NCBI GenBank assembly: GCA_965219515.1
Contig: OZ244776.1
Span: 3,782,001-3,846,000, forward strand
Direction of reading: 5' to 3'
DNA length: 64,000 nt
Source of the DNA: Ilyomonas sp965219515
GTDB taxonomy: Bacteria; Bacteroidota; Bacteroidia; Chitinophagales; Chitinophagaceae
The notes under the pieces: model-generated
What the model was told of the DNA's origin: nothing
Databases searched by the model: none
The model's input: the letters and a program-made list of their open reading frames with translations, nothing else
Shown here: positions 44,722 to 55,055 of the stretch, in pieces
Numbering within the stretch: position 1 is the stretch's first letter
Layout: every line of letters starts with the position of its first letter
Translations under genes and position numbers: made by a program

Positions 44722-45582
44722 TCACTTATAATATGCCCATAACAGCTTCGACAGCTTTCTGGTTAATTCCCACGCTTCATTGTCAGGCTGCCAGCTCTGG
44801 TCTTGATTATGATTTGTGCAAACGCAAAATATATAACGGCTGCCTCTGCCGTTTACAAACATCACTTCGCTGCGGCTTTCATCTACGGCGCCGTTTTTAT
44901 CCGCCACAAACACATCAGCAGGTATCTGGGAAATGCCTTCTTCGTCCCAGTAATTTCTGCCCAGCAGTCGCAGCATTCTTTCGCTTATACTATCATTAAT
45001 AATTTGCCTGTTTACAATCATTTCCATCAGTGTTGCCATTTCGCGCGGCGATGTTTGTCCCCATCCATACATATTTCTGTTCGCTTCCCTGCCCGGGGTG
45101 CGGCTGTTTACCCGGGTTACTTTTATTCCCATGCTGTCGAGAATCTCATTGATGCGCAACCCGCCGCCGGCAAGGGTTTGCAGCCACAGACTTGCGGTGT
45201 TATCGCTCATGGTAAGCATCAGCATGATGACTTTGCTCAATTCTATTTGTTCACTGTCTTTAAAAGAACCTAAAATATCTACTCCCGCGTATATCAGCGA
45301 ATCTCTGTACGTCAGTTCCTGGTGATACTGCAATTCGCCATGATTCATTTTATTCATAATACCAATTAGTATCGGAATCTTCACCATGCTGGCGGTAGGA
45401 AAAATGCTGTCGGCGTTAATGGCAACGGTCTTGTGCTTTTTTAAATCGTGCACATAAACGCCGATGCTGCCATGAAAGTTTTGGATGAGTTGCTGAATTT
45501 GGTATTGCAACTTTTTATCGGTGCGCTGCGCAGAAGCATGAACAGAAACAAGCAATAAAAAAGACAGAAAATATTTATTCAT
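44722..45582 (-). CDS. Class A beta-lactamase-related serine hydrolase
   Basis: 286 residues, normal length for the fold, with signal peptide MNKYFLSFLLLVSVHASAQ. Motifs are SxxK in PTASMVKIPILIG, SDN in MLTMSDNTASLWLQ, and a KTG-like DKNGAVDESRSEV. The omega-loop glutamate is not as evident as in resistance enzymes. It may hydrolyse beta-lactams or a natural amide or ester in the periplasm. It is unlike the larger relative at 35282. Confidence 0.85.
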   Translation of the reverse strand: MNKYFLSFLLLVSVHASAQRTDKKLQYQIQQLIQNFHGSIGVYVHDLKKHKTVAINADSIFPTASMVKIPILIGIMNKMNHGELQYHQELTYRDSLIYAGVDILGSFKDSEQIELSKVIMLMLTMSDNTASLWLQTLAGGGLRINEILDSMGIKVTRVNSRTPGREANRNMYGWGQTSPREMATLMEMIVNRQIINDSISERMLRLLGRNYWDEEGISQIPADVFVADKNGAVDESRSEVMFVNGRGSRYIFCVCTNHNQDQSWQPDNEAWELTRKLSKLLWAYYK

Positions 45583-45688
45583 AAACAGAAAACAATTCTA
45601 AAAAATAGGAAGAATAATAAGAAATTTTATCTGTGCTTATCCGATAGCTTGCATGCATCATCCTGCCTTGTATTTCTGCTGTGTCAAC

Positions 45689-46708
45689 TTACATTTTTCT
45701 ATCGCCCGACATCGCTTCTATCACAGCACCCGGATATTCCGGCGATAGCTTGCTCAACTCATCCAATTGCTGCAACTCTTCCGGTGTAAAGCTTATATCA
45801 ATCGCTTTCATATTGTCCTGCAACTGTTCTGTTTTATTGGCACCGATGATAACGCTGGTAACCACCGGCTGGTGAAGCAGCCACGCTAACGATAATTGCG
45901 AAACGGTGGCATTTTTGCTATGCGCCATCGGATGCAGAACATCAAGTATTTTAAAAGCGCGCTCAATAATGTGCGGCTGTACATTGAATGCTGCTATCCG
46001 GCCTTTTTTTTCTTCTGCCTCCTGCCTGGTGTACTTACCGCTCAGCAAGCCGCCATACAACGGACTCCATACCATCAGACCTACTTTCTGATCATTTATA
46101 AGAGGAACAAGTTCTCTTTCCACATCGCGGCTGGCAATGGAATATTGCGCCTGAAGCGACACGAATTTTTCTGTGTTTGTATAATTGGAAAAAGCCAATG
46201 CTTTCATTAAATGCCAGGCGGCTACATTGCTCGCACCAATGTATCTCACCTTGCCGCTGCGTACCAGATCATCTAAGGCTTTCAGCGTTTCTTCAATGGG
46301 TGTTAACGGGTCGGAACTGTGAATCTGGTACAAGTCAATGTAATCTGTTTCTAACCGCTTCAGGCTTTCTTCTGCCTGCCTGATGATATGCTTGCGCGAT
46401 AGCCCGCGGTCGTTCGGGCCCTTGCCCATGCCGCCGCGCACCTTGGTTGCCAGCACCAGATCATCGCGTGTCAGATTCATATTTTTTATAGACCGGCCAA
46501 TCATTTCTTCTGATACGCCTTCAGAATAAACGTTAGCTGTATCTATAAAATTAATGCCTGATTCGGTTGCCAGTTTCATCTGTTCATCAATCGCTGCCTG
46601 GTTTAAATCGCCCATTACTTTAAAATAACCTTTGCCGCCAAAATTCATGGTGCCAAGGCAGAGCGTTGATACTTTCAATCCGGTATTTCCTAACACTTTA
46701 TATTTCAT
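45689..46708 (-). CDS. Aldo/keto reductase
   Basis: 339-residue (alpha/beta)8 barrel. N-terminal GNTGLKVSTLCLGTMNFGG, catalytic Tyr in DTANVYSEGVSEEMIG, Lys in LVLATKVRGG, and His in LYQIHSSDP are present. NADPH-binding residues lie in SVIIGANKTEQLQDNM. It reduces aldehydes or ketones, possibly sugars or methylglyoxal. Monocistronic and not linked to a pathway here. Confidence 0.92.
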   Translation of the reverse strand: MKYKVLGNTGLKVSTLCLGTMNFGGKGYFKVMGDLNQAAIDEQMKLATESGINFIDTANVYSEGVSEEMIGRSIKNMNLTRDDLVLATKVRGGMGKGPNDRGLSRKHIIRQAEESLKRLETDYIDLYQIHSSDPLTPIEETLKALDDLVRSGKVRYIGASNVAAWHLMKALAFSNYTNTEKFVSLQAQYSIASRDVERELVPLINDQKVGLMVWSPLYGGLLSGKYTRQEAEEKKGRIAAFNVQPHIIERAFKILDVLHPMAHSKNATVSQLSLAWLLHQPVVTSVIIGANKTEQLQDNMKAIDISFTPEELQQLDELSKLSPEYPGAVIEAMSGDRKM

Positions 46709-46870
46709 GCTTTTTGTTTTTATACATTTTTCTACCTTAAACTTTTGATGAGAAGTAAAAAAGAAAACTGCAATGCAAAATAGTTTACTCTTTTTATGAT
46801 TGCAGTAAAGAAGATAAATTCAGATGAACAATAACAACTTCTTTAGCCCTCTTTTTGCTATATTGCAATT

Positions 46871-48913
46871 ATGCAGTTTCAGCTACAATTTCCCTATCAG
46901 CCGGGCGGCGATCAGCCAACGGCAATACAACAATTAACGGATGGCTTATTGGAAGGCGAACGCTTTCAGACACTTCTTGGCGTTACCGGCAGCGGTAAAA
47001 CGTTTACCATGGCAAATGTGATTCAGAATGTGCAGCGGCCAACGCTGGTGCTCACTCATAATAAAACGCTTGTGGCGCAATTGTACGGCGAGTTTCGTCA
47101 GTTTTTCCCCGATAATGCCGTTGGTTATTTTGTAAGTTATTACGATTATTACCAGCCCGAGGCATACCTGCCCGTTTCTGATACATACATCGAAAAAGAT
47201 TTAAACATCAATGAAGAGCTCGACAAGCTGCGGTTGCAGGCTACATCGCAACTGCTTACCGGCCGAAGAGATATTATTGTAGTGGCAAGTGTAAGCTGCA
47301 TCTATGGTATGGGTAATCCAACAGAGTTTGAGAACGGTGTTATCCGCATCAGCAAAGGACAGGTTATTTCGCGGCAGGGTTTTCTGCATTCGCTGGTCAA
47401 TTCGCTATACAACCGAAGCCAGGGCGAGTTTAGCCGGGGTACATTTAGGGTAAAAGGCGATACGGTTGACATCAATCTGCCCTATGCCGATAACAGTTGC
47501 CGCATCACGTTTTTCGGCGATGAAATTGAAGAAATTGAAACGATAGAAACCGGCACGGCAAAACGCATCAACACGCTGGATAATATCGCTATTTTCCCCG
47601 CCAATCTTTACCTCGCGCCAAAAGATATGATGCAGAGCATCATGTATGAAATTCAGGACGAAATGCGCCTGCAGGTTGATTATTTTAAAAGCACCGGCAA
47701 ACTGATAGAAGCGCAGCGCATTAAAGAAAGGGTTGAGTATGATCTGGAAATGATTCGCGAGCTTGGCTTCTGCAACGGCATCGAGAACTATTCCCGCTTT
47801 TTTGACCGCCGTCCGCCCGGCGCGCGACCGTTTTGTTTGCTTGATTATTTTCCCAAAGATTATCTCTGTATTCTGGATGAAAGCCACCAAACGGTGCCGC
47901 AGGTGGCAGGCATGTATGGCGGCGACAGAAGCCGGAAACTGGTATTGGTTGATTATGGATTTCGTTTGCCAAGCGCATTGGATAACCGCCCGCTCAACTT
48001 TCACGAGTTTGAAAGCATGATGAACCAAACCATTTTTGTAAGCGCTACGCCCGGCGAATATGAGCTGGAAAAAACAGGCGGCGTTGTAATAGAACAGGTA
48101 GTGCGGCCAACGGGCTTGCTTGACCCCCCGATTGAGGTACGGCCGAGCGTAAACCAGATAGACGATTTGTTGGACGAAATAGACAAGCGCGTTACCAAAG
48201 GCGATCGCGTATTGGTAACTACCCTTACCAAGCGCATGGCGGAAGAGATGGATAAGTATCTGGGTAAAATCAATATCAAATCGAAATACATACACAGCGA
48301 TGTAGATACATTGGAACGGGTAGAAATATTACGGCAGTTGCGGTTGGGTGAGATTGATGTGCTGGTGGGCGTAAATTTATTACGCGAAGGATTGGATTTG
48401 CCTGAAGTATCGCTTGTTGCCATACTTGATGCCGACAAAGAAGGCTTTCTGCGCAATGAAAGATCGCTGACCCAAACGGCGGGGCGCGCGGCGCGAAATG
48501 TGGATGGCATGGTAATTTTTTATGCCGATAAAATGACCGAAAGCATGCAGCGCACCATTGACGAAACCACGCGCCGCCGCGAAAAGCAGGTTATATTTAA
48601 TACGGAACATAACATTACGCCACGTACCATTATAAAAAGCGTGGAACAGGTAATGAAGCAAACATCGGTGCTTGATATTAAAGGCTTCGATAACAAAAAG
48701 TCGTATGCCATTCAGAGTGATGAAGACATTGTAAAAAATACGGCGGCAGAAGAACAGGCTCTTTATAAAACCATTCCGCAAATGGAAAAAGCGGTTCAGC
48801 AAATTAAAAAGCAAATGGAAAAAGCCGCGCGCGATCTCGATTTTATAGAAGCTGCCAGAATGCGGGATGAAATGTTCCGGCTTCAGAAAGAATTAGACAC
48901 GATGAAAGTATAA
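46871..48913 (+). CDS. uvrB: Excinuclease ABC subunit B
   Basis: 680 residues, full length. The Walker A motif is GVTGSGKTFTMANV, then the beta-hairpin region YYDYYQPEAYLP, Walker B LCILDESHQTVPQVAG, and helicase motifs VLVTTLTKRMAEEM and QTAGRAARNVDG. The C-terminal UVR domain has LDFIEAARMRDEMFRLQKEL, which binds UvrC. It verifies DNA damage after UvrA loading and recruits UvrC for incision. Single gene; long antisense frames across it are shadows. Confidence 0.98.
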   Translation: MQFQLQFPYQPGGDQPTAIQQLTDGLLEGERFQTLLGVTGSGKTFTMANVIQNVQRPTLVLTHNKTLVAQLYGEFRQFFPDNAVGYFVSYYDYYQPEAYLPVSDTYIEKDLNINEELDKLRLQATSQLLTGRRDIIVVASVSCIYGMGNPTEFENGVIRISKGQVISRQGFLHSLVNSLYNRSQGEFSRGTFRVKGDTVDINLPYADNSCRITFFGDEIEEIETIETGTAKRINTLDNIAIFPANLYLAPKDMMQSIMYEIQDEMRLQVDYFKSTGKLIEAQRIKERVEYDLEMIRELGFCNGIENYSRFFDRRPPGARPFCLLDYFPKDYLCILDESHQTVPQVAGMYGGDRSRKLVLVDYGFRLPSALDNRPLNFHEFESMMNQTIFVSATPGEYELEKTGGVVIEQVVRPTGLLDPPIEVRPSVNQIDDLLDEIDKRVTKGDRVLVTTLTKRMAEEMDKYLGKINIKSKYIHSDVDTLERVEILRQLRLGEIDVLVGVNLLREGLDLPEVSLVAILDADKEGFLRNERSLTQTAGRAARNVDGMVIFYADKMTESMQRTIDETTRRREKQVIFNTEHNITPRTIIKSVEQVMKQTSVLDIKGFDNKKSYAIQSDEDIVKNTAAEEQALYKTIPQMEKAVQQIKKQMEKAARDLDFIEAARMRDEMFRLQKELDTMKV

Positions 48914-49194
48914 CGGGAAATGTCTGAGCTGAGATAAATGGGATGTTTGGGATTGGCGGGAAGGAATGAATGCCATTTGGATATAAGATATTTTGATATT
49001 GAAACCCAGACTGAGACTGCGTTTTAACAACATGCTCAGATTAATTTCAGTAATAAATTGGTTAAAATAGCGGACGTAAATTTCCCGGATTTAAAAAAAG
49101 AAACCATTTTAAATACGATTTACAATGCTTGTTACGGTCAATCTATCGCAAACTTAACGGCATTTTTATCCCAATCATCTCCTCATATCTCCGG

Positions 49195-50199
49195 TTAGAT
49201 AAACAGAGATATCAAATAATAAATACCCGCCGCAAGCAACGCACTCACCGGAATGGTAAGCACCCACGCCCAAATGAGATTTATGGTAACGCCCCAACGC
49301 ACGGCAGACAGGCGTTTTGTGGCTCCAACGCCGATAATTGCGCCGGTAATGGTATGCGTGGTGCTCACGGGTATGCCCAAACCTTCAGTTAGTATTAAGG
49401 TTCCGGCAGCGGCTGTTTCGGCTGCCACACCTTCTAACGGCGTTACTTTGGTAATGCGGGTTCCCATGGTTTTAACAATACGCCAGCCGCCGCTCATGGT
49501 TCCCAGGCCAATGGCGGTATAGCAGGCAAGCGGTACCCAAAAGGGCATGTGCTGCACCACATCGTCCGGCACATTGCCATTGTTGTTATAATAAACAATG
49601 GCAACGGTAATCAATCCCATTACTTTTTGCGCATCGTTGCCGCCATGCCCCAAACTGAAAGCAGCCGAAGACACAAGCTGCAATCGTTTAAACCACCGCT
49701 CAGTTTTAAAAGGCCTCGATTTGCGGCTGACCCAGACTATAAGTACGGTTATGAAAAAAGCGAGTATCATACCGATCAGCGGCGACAAAAAAATGAATAG
49801 CACCGTCTTGGTAAGGTTTTGCATTACCACCACGCTAAACGTTCCTACTTTGGCTACGGCTGCGCCGATAAAGCCGCCGATTAATGTGTGAGATGAACTT
49901 GACGGAATGCCAAACCACCAGGTAAATAAATTCCAGCAGATGGCAGCAATTAAACCGGACAGGATAACGATCAGATCTACATATTCGGGATAAATGGTTT
50001 TGGCAACGGTATTGGCAACCTTATGTTCTTTAAAAACAAAAAAAGCTACAAAATTCCAGAAAGCCGCCCACAGCACCGCCTGAAACGGCGTTAATACCTT
50101 GGTAGAAACGATGGTGGCGATGGAATTTGCCGCATCGTGAAAGCCGTTGATGTAGTCGAAAATTAGAGCCAGAACAATGATAACAATTAATAAACTCAT
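49195..50199 (-). CDS. pit: Inorganic phosphate transporter, PiT family
   Basis: 334 residues from ATG 50199 (an extended frame to 50280 runs into the upstream gene). About ten helices carry the duplicated PD001131-type signature: FDYINGFHDAANSIATIV near the N-terminus and FSLGHGGNDAQKVMGLIT in the second half. It co-transports phosphate with protons or metal-phosphate. It lies 29 bp after the DUF47 gene, the usual partner arrangement. Confidence 0.93.
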   Translation of the reverse strand: MSLLIVIIVLALIFDYINGFHDAANSIATIVSTKVLTPFQAVLWAAFWNFVAFFVFKEHKVANTVAKTIYPEYVDLIVILSGLIAAICWNLFTWWFGIPSSSSHTLIGGFIGAAVAKVGTFSVVVMQNLTKTVLFIFLSPLIGMILAFFITVLIVWVSRKSRPFKTERWFKRLQLVSSAAFSLGHGGNDAQKVMGLITVAIVYYNNNGNVPDDVVQHMPFWVPLACYTAIGLGTMSGGWRIVKTMGTRITKVTPLEGVAAETAAAGTLILTEGLGIPVSTTHTITGAIIGVGATKRLSAVRWGVTINLIWAWVLTIPVSALLAAGIYYLISLFI

Positions 50200-50228
50200 G
50201 TAAAGAAGCAGTAGATGAAGGAATAAGG

Positions 50229-50876
50229 CTATGCGTATTTTACGATAATAGACTCTATCACGTTGGCGGCATCTTCGCATTTATCGGTTACAATTTCCAT
50301 CGCCTGATAAATTTCTCTTTTTTTAATAAATGCCTTCATGTCATTTTCATTTTCAAACAGATGCTCTAAGTTGAGATCGTAAATATCATCTGCCTGGTTT
50401 TCGATGCTATTTACTTTCACCATCGCTTCCGTCATCCGGCGCAGGTTTTTCATATCGCGCAGCTCGTGCACGGCCGTTTTAATTTCCAGAGAAGAATCTA
50501 CAATCAGCTCCGCCATTTTGCGAATGCCGGTGTCATCGGGATTTACATTATAAAAATTAATTTTTTTGGCAGAACCATAAATATAATCGCAAATGTCGTC
50601 GAGCGCAGAAGTTAACGCATGAATGTCTTCGCGGTCAAAAGGCGTAATAAAGTTGCGGCTGAGCTCGGTAAAAATCCGGTGGGTTGTATCGTCGTTTCGG
50701 TGCTCAAGGTCTTCTAACCGGGAAATCAATTGCGTACGATTTTTTTTTTCCGGTTCATACACCATCTGCTTCAGCATCAATCCCATATTATGCACCGTAG
50801 TTCCTACCTCTTCAAACAACTCATAAAAAATGGTATTTTTAGGCATGAACAATTTACCAAATGTATTTAAACCCAT
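50229..50876 (-). CDS. DUF47 (PhoU-like) phosphate transport regulator
   Basis: 215 residues, all-helical. DUF47/TIGR00153 features are FYELFEEVGTTVHNMG, DLEHRNDDTTHRIFTEL, FITPFDREDIHALTSALDDI, and REIYQAMEIVTDKCEDAANV. The acidic E/D-xxx-D repeats bind metals as in PhoU. It is the standard companion of PiT transporters and probably gates or regulates the transporter encoded 29 bp downstream. Confidence 0.93.
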   Translation of the reverse strand: MGLNTFGKLFMPKNTIFYELFEEVGTTVHNMGLMLKQMVYEPEKKNRTQLISRLEDLEHRNDDTTHRIFTELSRNFITPFDREDIHALTSALDDICDYIYGSAKKINFYNVNPDDTGIRKMAELIVDSSLEIKTAVHELRDMKNLRRMTEAMVKVNSIENQADDIYDLNLEHLFENENDMKAFIKKREIYQAMEIVTDKCEDAANVIESIIVKYA

Positions 50877-51051
50877 ACTGATCGTTTGTGCAAAAATAGA
50901 GATATGAAGGTAGCCTGCCGGTAACGGAAGAGAATTAATATTAAGATAATATCAGCAGAATGAAATAAATGGTAATTAAGATTTAATATAGGCAGGTTGC
51001 TATTCCTTTTTTCTAATATTCAATCTTCGCTGTTATTTATTTAATAACCGG

Positions 51052-52449
51052 TTATCCCATTCCTAATTGATCCTGAATCTGCTCCAGCGTTTTGCCTTTT
51101 GTTTCAGGCACTTTTGTAATTACCCAAATCAGTTGCAGCACCATCATAAAGGCGAAAAAGGCGAATATCGGCCAGGGATTATCTTTAAAAATACCATTGT
51201 CTTTGTCAATGAAAACCGGCGAAATTAAAGTGATGATGGCAGCAAATACCCAATGCGTCCCCGCACCGAACGATTGCCCCAAAGCGCGGATCCGGTTGGG
51301 AAAAATTTCTGAAATAAACACCCAGATAACGGCACCCTGCCCAACCGCATGAGAAGCAATGAACATAGCAAGAAAAAATGTTAGCGTTCCGGCGCTGGCA
51401 TGACTGTAAAAACACCAGGCTACGGCAGCCAGGCTGATGATATAACCGAAAGAGCCTACCAGTAACAATAATTTTCTGCCCACGCGGTCTATCAGGTAAA
51501 GCCCGACAAACGTAAAGATCAGATTGGTGCCACCGATAATAATAGAGCTTCGCAACGAATCTGTAGCTGCCAAACCTGCCCGTTCCAGAATGCGCGGCGC
51601 ATAATATAAAATGAAGTTGATGCCAGACCATTGATTGAAAAAGGCGACGAAGAAAGCCAGCCATAAAATAGTTTTGTGCCGGGCACTAAAAAAGTTTTCT
51701 GCCTTGCCACCTGCATTCTCGTGCTGAATACCGGCTTTTACAGAAGCGATTTCCGCATCGGGATTGGTGAAACCCAATTTCAACAACACCTTTTTGGCAT
51801 CCGTTTCTTTGCCTTTTGTTATCAGCCAGCGCGGACTTTCGGGAATGCTGAATACCAGTATGGAATAAATGACAGACGGAATAGCCATTACGCCCAGCAT
51901 ATAGCGCCAGTCGTTAGCCCCGCCCACACCTTTCAGAAGATAGTTGGAAATATAAGCCACCAGGATGGCAAATACAATATTGAACTGATACATAGCTACC
52001 AGCCTGCCCCGGGAGGCAGGCGTAGAAATTTCTGATACATAAGTAGGTGCGGCAACAGATGATATGCCAATACCTAAGCCGCCAATAAACCGGAAGAAAG
52101 AAAATATATACGGATTTGTGGAAAGTGCTGACCCAATGGAAGAAACGGTAAACAGGATACCAATCCAGATGAGCACTTTTTTTCTGCCGTATTTCTGCGT
52201 TGGCAAGCCGCCTGCCAATGCCCCCACAACCGTTCCCCACAACGCCATTGACATAATAAAAAAACCATGAAACCACGGCGACGTATGCCACAAATCCTGA
52301 ATGGGTTTGTCGGCGCCGGAAATTACCACCGTATCAAAACCGAAAATAAAACCGGCCAATGCAGCAATTAATGAAATGCCGAATAAAGAGCTTCCTCCTT
52401 TTGCGTTGCCGGTAGCCGGCGATGTGGCGGCAGAGGTTTCTATGTACAT
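51052..52449 (-). CDS. Sugar porter family MFS transporter
   Basis: 465 residues from ATG 52449 (a longer frame to 52506 is unlikely). Twelve helices carry sugar-porter signatures FGFDTVVISGADKPI, GRKKVLIWIG, RFIGGLGIGISSVAAPTYVSEI, PESPRWLITKG, and DRVGRKLLLLVG. The C-terminal end is VPETKGKTLEQIQDQL. It imports a monosaccharide by proton symport; the sugar is unknown. Monocistronic. Confidence 0.93.
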   Translation of the reverse strand: MYIETSAATSPATGNAKGGSSLFGISLIAALAGFIFGFDTVVISGADKPIQDLWHTSPWFHGFFIMSMALWGTVVGALAGGLPTQKYGRKKVLIWIGILFTVSSIGSALSTNPYIFSFFRFIGGLGIGISSVAAPTYVSEISTPASRGRLVAMYQFNIVFAILVAYISNYLLKGVGGANDWRYMLGVMAIPSVIYSILVFSIPESPRWLITKGKETDAKKVLLKLGFTNPDAEIASVKAGIQHENAGGKAENFFSARHKTILWLAFFVAFFNQWSGINFILYYAPRILERAGLAATDSLRSSIIIGGTNLIFTFVGLYLIDRVGRKLLLLVGSFGYIISLAAVAWCFYSHASAGTLTFFLAMFIASHAVGQGAVIWVFISEIFPNRIRALGQSFGAGTHWVFAAIITLISPVFIDKDNGIFKDNPWPIFAFFAFMMVLQLIWVITKVPETKGKTLEQIQDQLGMG

Positions 52450-52735
52450 AAAGACTGATTTAAAAATAATAGCGTGATGCAATCGTTTTATTAAATAACC
52501 TGCCACAACCTTACACTTACCCGCCGGTTAAAGATAGAAGGTAAAATTAAGAAACGCCAAACCAAATTGTTTTATCACACCAATGAAGAATGTGGCAATG
52601 CAAATACGGCTGATTCTTTACCCGCATTTCTTTTGTAACGTGTAAACCAATATTATTAAAACATGCATTGTATCGGAAAAGGCGTTTTGTTTACCATTTT
52701 TATCAAAAATCAATCATTTATTTTTTGCTGATGTT

Positions 52736-54085
52736 TTATCTTCCTATGTCTGGCAAAACGGCCAGACTTTCATTGCCCGAGTCGTTTACCGCTTGCACGG
52801 CAAAAAAATAATTGTCTTTGCTGTAAGGCAATCTCATTTCGGTATCATTGGTATAAAATTTCTCCTGCCAAACCGGGCTGGTGGTTTCGCGCATCAACAC
52901 ATAATATCCTTTTATTTGTCCTGAAGATGGCGTTTTCCAGTAGAGATAAGTAACATTGGAAAGATTTTTTACATCTACTTTCACCTGCTGTGGCACAGAC
53001 GGCGCTTTGGCAAGATTGGCAAGAACCGATAAGTTGATGCCCGTATTTTTCCGCAGGTATTCAAAGTCCATAAATTCGGTTACATCGCCATAGCGAACAC
53101 CATTTTCCGTTCGGATGTCCTGGTGCTGATGATTGAAGTTTTCATTCATTTCGGTAAGCCGCACAGCCGCATAGCCGTTTTCTACAAAAGGTGTATGATC
53201 GCCGCCGCGCAAAAACCTGTCGTTACGGTAAATCATCACAATTTGCAGATTATCAACATACCGCTCGCCGGTTTCTTTTACATAACGTGCCAACTGCCGG
53301 GCTTTGCCATCGTTTTCCCAACCCATAAAGCGTATCAGTTTTGCGCTGCTGTCTAACCGGTAAGCGGGCAATCCTTCGCTAAATACACGCAGTTTTGTGT
53401 TATCAATAATATTGGTTTCATTGCTGTTGTTGCTTCCCATAATATCATTGTTCAACATCGCTTCTATCTGCCTGTTTTCTTTTTTAGATTTGTCTGCCAG
53501 AAAACCCGAACCCAATAAACCCTGCTCTTCGCCGCTTACCGCAACAAAAATGATGGTAGCCGGAAAACGATGCTTACTCATAATGCGGGCACATTCTATT
53601 ACGGCTGCCACGCCGCTGCCATCATCGTTTGCGCCGGGTGCATCGCCGGTTCGGTTCATCACATCGGTGCGGCGGCTGTCTAAATGCCCGCTGATGATAA
53701 AAATGCGTTTATCGGCACTGTCGGTTCCTTTTAATACTGCCATCACATTGCCCAAAACCGTTGGCGTATCTATGCGGTTTTTATTGGGATAAATGGTTGT
53801 GGTATCTATATAAGCGCTAAGGCTGCCGTTGCTTTGCTTTGTAAAAGAATTGAACTTAGCCAGCACCCAGTTGCGTGCTGCGCCAATGCCTTTTTGTTTG
53901 TCTTTCTGTGCGCTGATTGTGCTGCGTGTGCCAAAACTCACCATCGAAATGATGTAAGACTGCAGCGAGTCGGGAGAAATTTCTTTTACCATCTGCTCAA
54001 TCTCCGCATCGCGGTGAATGATGGTTTGCGAAAAAACAAATGACGATAAACACATCATTGAAATAAACAATACCAGGTGTTTCAT
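52736..54085 (-). CDS. Secreted M28-family zinc aminopeptidase with C-terminal Fn3-like domain
   Basis: 449 residues with a signal peptide ending SFVFSQ. The peptidase domain has zinc ligands in ISGHLDSRR and GANDDGSGVAA, catalytic Glu-Glu in AVSGEEQGLLGS, MLNNDIMGSN, and His in RGGDHTPFVENGY. The last 90 residues (SVPQQVKVDVKNLSNVTYLY ... NDSGNESLAV) form a fibronectin type III-like module. It removes N-terminal residues from peptides outside the cytoplasm. It is divergent from the UbiA operon across 106 bp. Confidence 0.92.
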   Translation of the reverse strand: MKHLVLFISMMCLSSFVFSQTIIHRDAEIEQMVKEISPDSLQSYIISMVSFGTRSTISAQKDKQKGIGAARNWVLAKFNSFTKQSNGSLSAYIDTTTIYPNKNRIDTPTVLGNVMAVLKGTDSADKRIFIISGHLDSRRTDVMNRTGDAPGANDDGSGVAAVIECARIMSKHRFPATIIFVAVSGEEQGLLGSGFLADKSKKENRQIEAMLNNDIMGSNNSNETNIIDNTKLRVFSEGLPAYRLDSSAKLIRFMGWENDGKARQLARYVKETGERYVDNLQIVMIYRNDRFLRGGDHTPFVENGYAAVRLTEMNENFNHQHQDIRTENGVRYGDVTEFMDFEYLRKNTGINLSVLANLAKAPSVPQQVKVDVKNLSNVTYLYWKTPSSGQIKGYYVLMRETTSPVWQEKFYTNDTEMRLPYSKDNYFFAVQAVNDSGNESLAVLPDIGR

Positions 54086-54191
54086 AAAATGCGGTTATGG
54101 TTTAAAGATATGCGACTCATAAAAGAATTATAAGCCATTCGGCGTAATATAGATTATTTTCCTTCATTCCGCTTATCTTCACCCGATACCA

Positions 54192-55055
54192 ATGCTTCGC
54201 CGTTCTACCATACAGTTGCTACGCCTGCCGTTTTCTTTTTTCTTAATGCCGGTATATTGGTTTGCGCTAAGCACCGTGCCTGTGATTGATTTTGGTAAAG
54301 CGGTACTAACATTTATTATTCTTCATCTTTTGGTATATCCTGCCAGCAACGGTTACAACAGTTATATGGATAGAGATGAAACCAGCATTGGCGGCATTGC
54401 AAAGCCGTTGCAGCCAACCGTGCAACTATTTTATACAACCATTGTGTTAGATGTTTCAGCCATTGCTCTTTCTTTGTTTGTCGGCGTTTTGTTTGCGGCA
54501 GCCATTGTTGTTTATATTATTTTTTCAAGACTTTACAGCTATCGCAACATAAGGCTGAAACGCTTTCCGGTAATTGGTTATCTTACGGTGGTTCTTAATC
54601 AGGGCGCGCTTACCTTCTGGATGATTTATGTGGCAGCCAACAGAATGCCGGCAGCCGTTTTCCCGGTTATCGCCTGTGTGTCGGCCACCTTTTTAATCGG
54701 CGGTTTTTATCCCATTACGCAGATATATCAGCACGAAGCCGACAGGAAAGACGGTGTAAAAACAATCAGTATGCTGCTCGGTATCAGGGGTACTTTTATT
54801 TGGTGCGCTGTTATGTATGCCATTGCTTTTGGCTTGCTGTTTGTCCACTTTCAACGCGCTCATCAAATCGTTCTTTTTATTGTATTGCAAGCCTTTTTTG
54901 TTCCCGTTCTCGTATATTTTTTTTATTGGGTGATGAAGGTCTGGCAAAACAGCGCAAATGCGGATTTTAAATACACGATGCAAATGAACTGGCTGGCGGC
55001 GGCATGCACTAACTTAGCATTTATTACATTACTCATATTCAATCATCTTGGCTAA
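54192..55055 (+). CDS. UbiA-family prenyltransferase-like membrane protein
   Basis: 287 residues with about nine helices. The first Asp-rich motif is NGYNSYMDRDE (Asn56, Asp60, Asp62). The second is in YQHEADRKDGVKT, as in UbiA enzymes that bind prenyl diphosphate through Mg2+. Such enzymes prenylate aromatic acceptors. It overlaps the type III PKS start by 8 bp and leads the four-gene operon, so the acceptor may be the PKS product or a later intermediate. Function inferred from family and context. Confidence 0.85.
   Translation: MLRRSTIQLLRLPFSFFLMPVYWFALSTVPVIDFGKAVLTFIILHLLVYPASNGYNSYMDRDETSIGGIAKPLQPTVQLFYTTIVLDVSAIALSLFVGVLFAAAIVVYIIFSRLYSYRNIRLKRFPVIGYLTVVLNQGALTFWMIYVAANRMPAAVFPVIACVSATFLIGGFYPITQIYQHEADRKDGVKTISMLLGIRGTFIWCAVMYAIAFGLLFVHFQRAHQIVLFIVLQAFFVPVLVYFFYWVMKVWQNSANADFKYTMQMNWLAAACTNLAFITLLIFNHLG

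Noticed and set aside
44803..45273. 156-codon frame antisense to the beta-lactamase-like gene
   Set aside because: The minus-strand protein has all active-site motifs; the plus-strand frame has none.
35282..45582. The two beta-lactamase-fold genes as an antibiotic-resistance island
   Set aside because: They are 8 kb apart, unlike each other, and not associated with the IS elements or other resistance genes; ordinary chromosomal serine hydrolases are more likely.
47405..48295. 296-codon open frame antisense to uvrB
   Set aside because: uvrB is certain on the plus strand; the antisense frame has no recognisable motif and follows codon bias on the opposite strand.
48001..48510. 169-codon antisense frame within uvrB
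   Set aside because: Low-complexity Ser/Arg-rich shadow of the helicase region.
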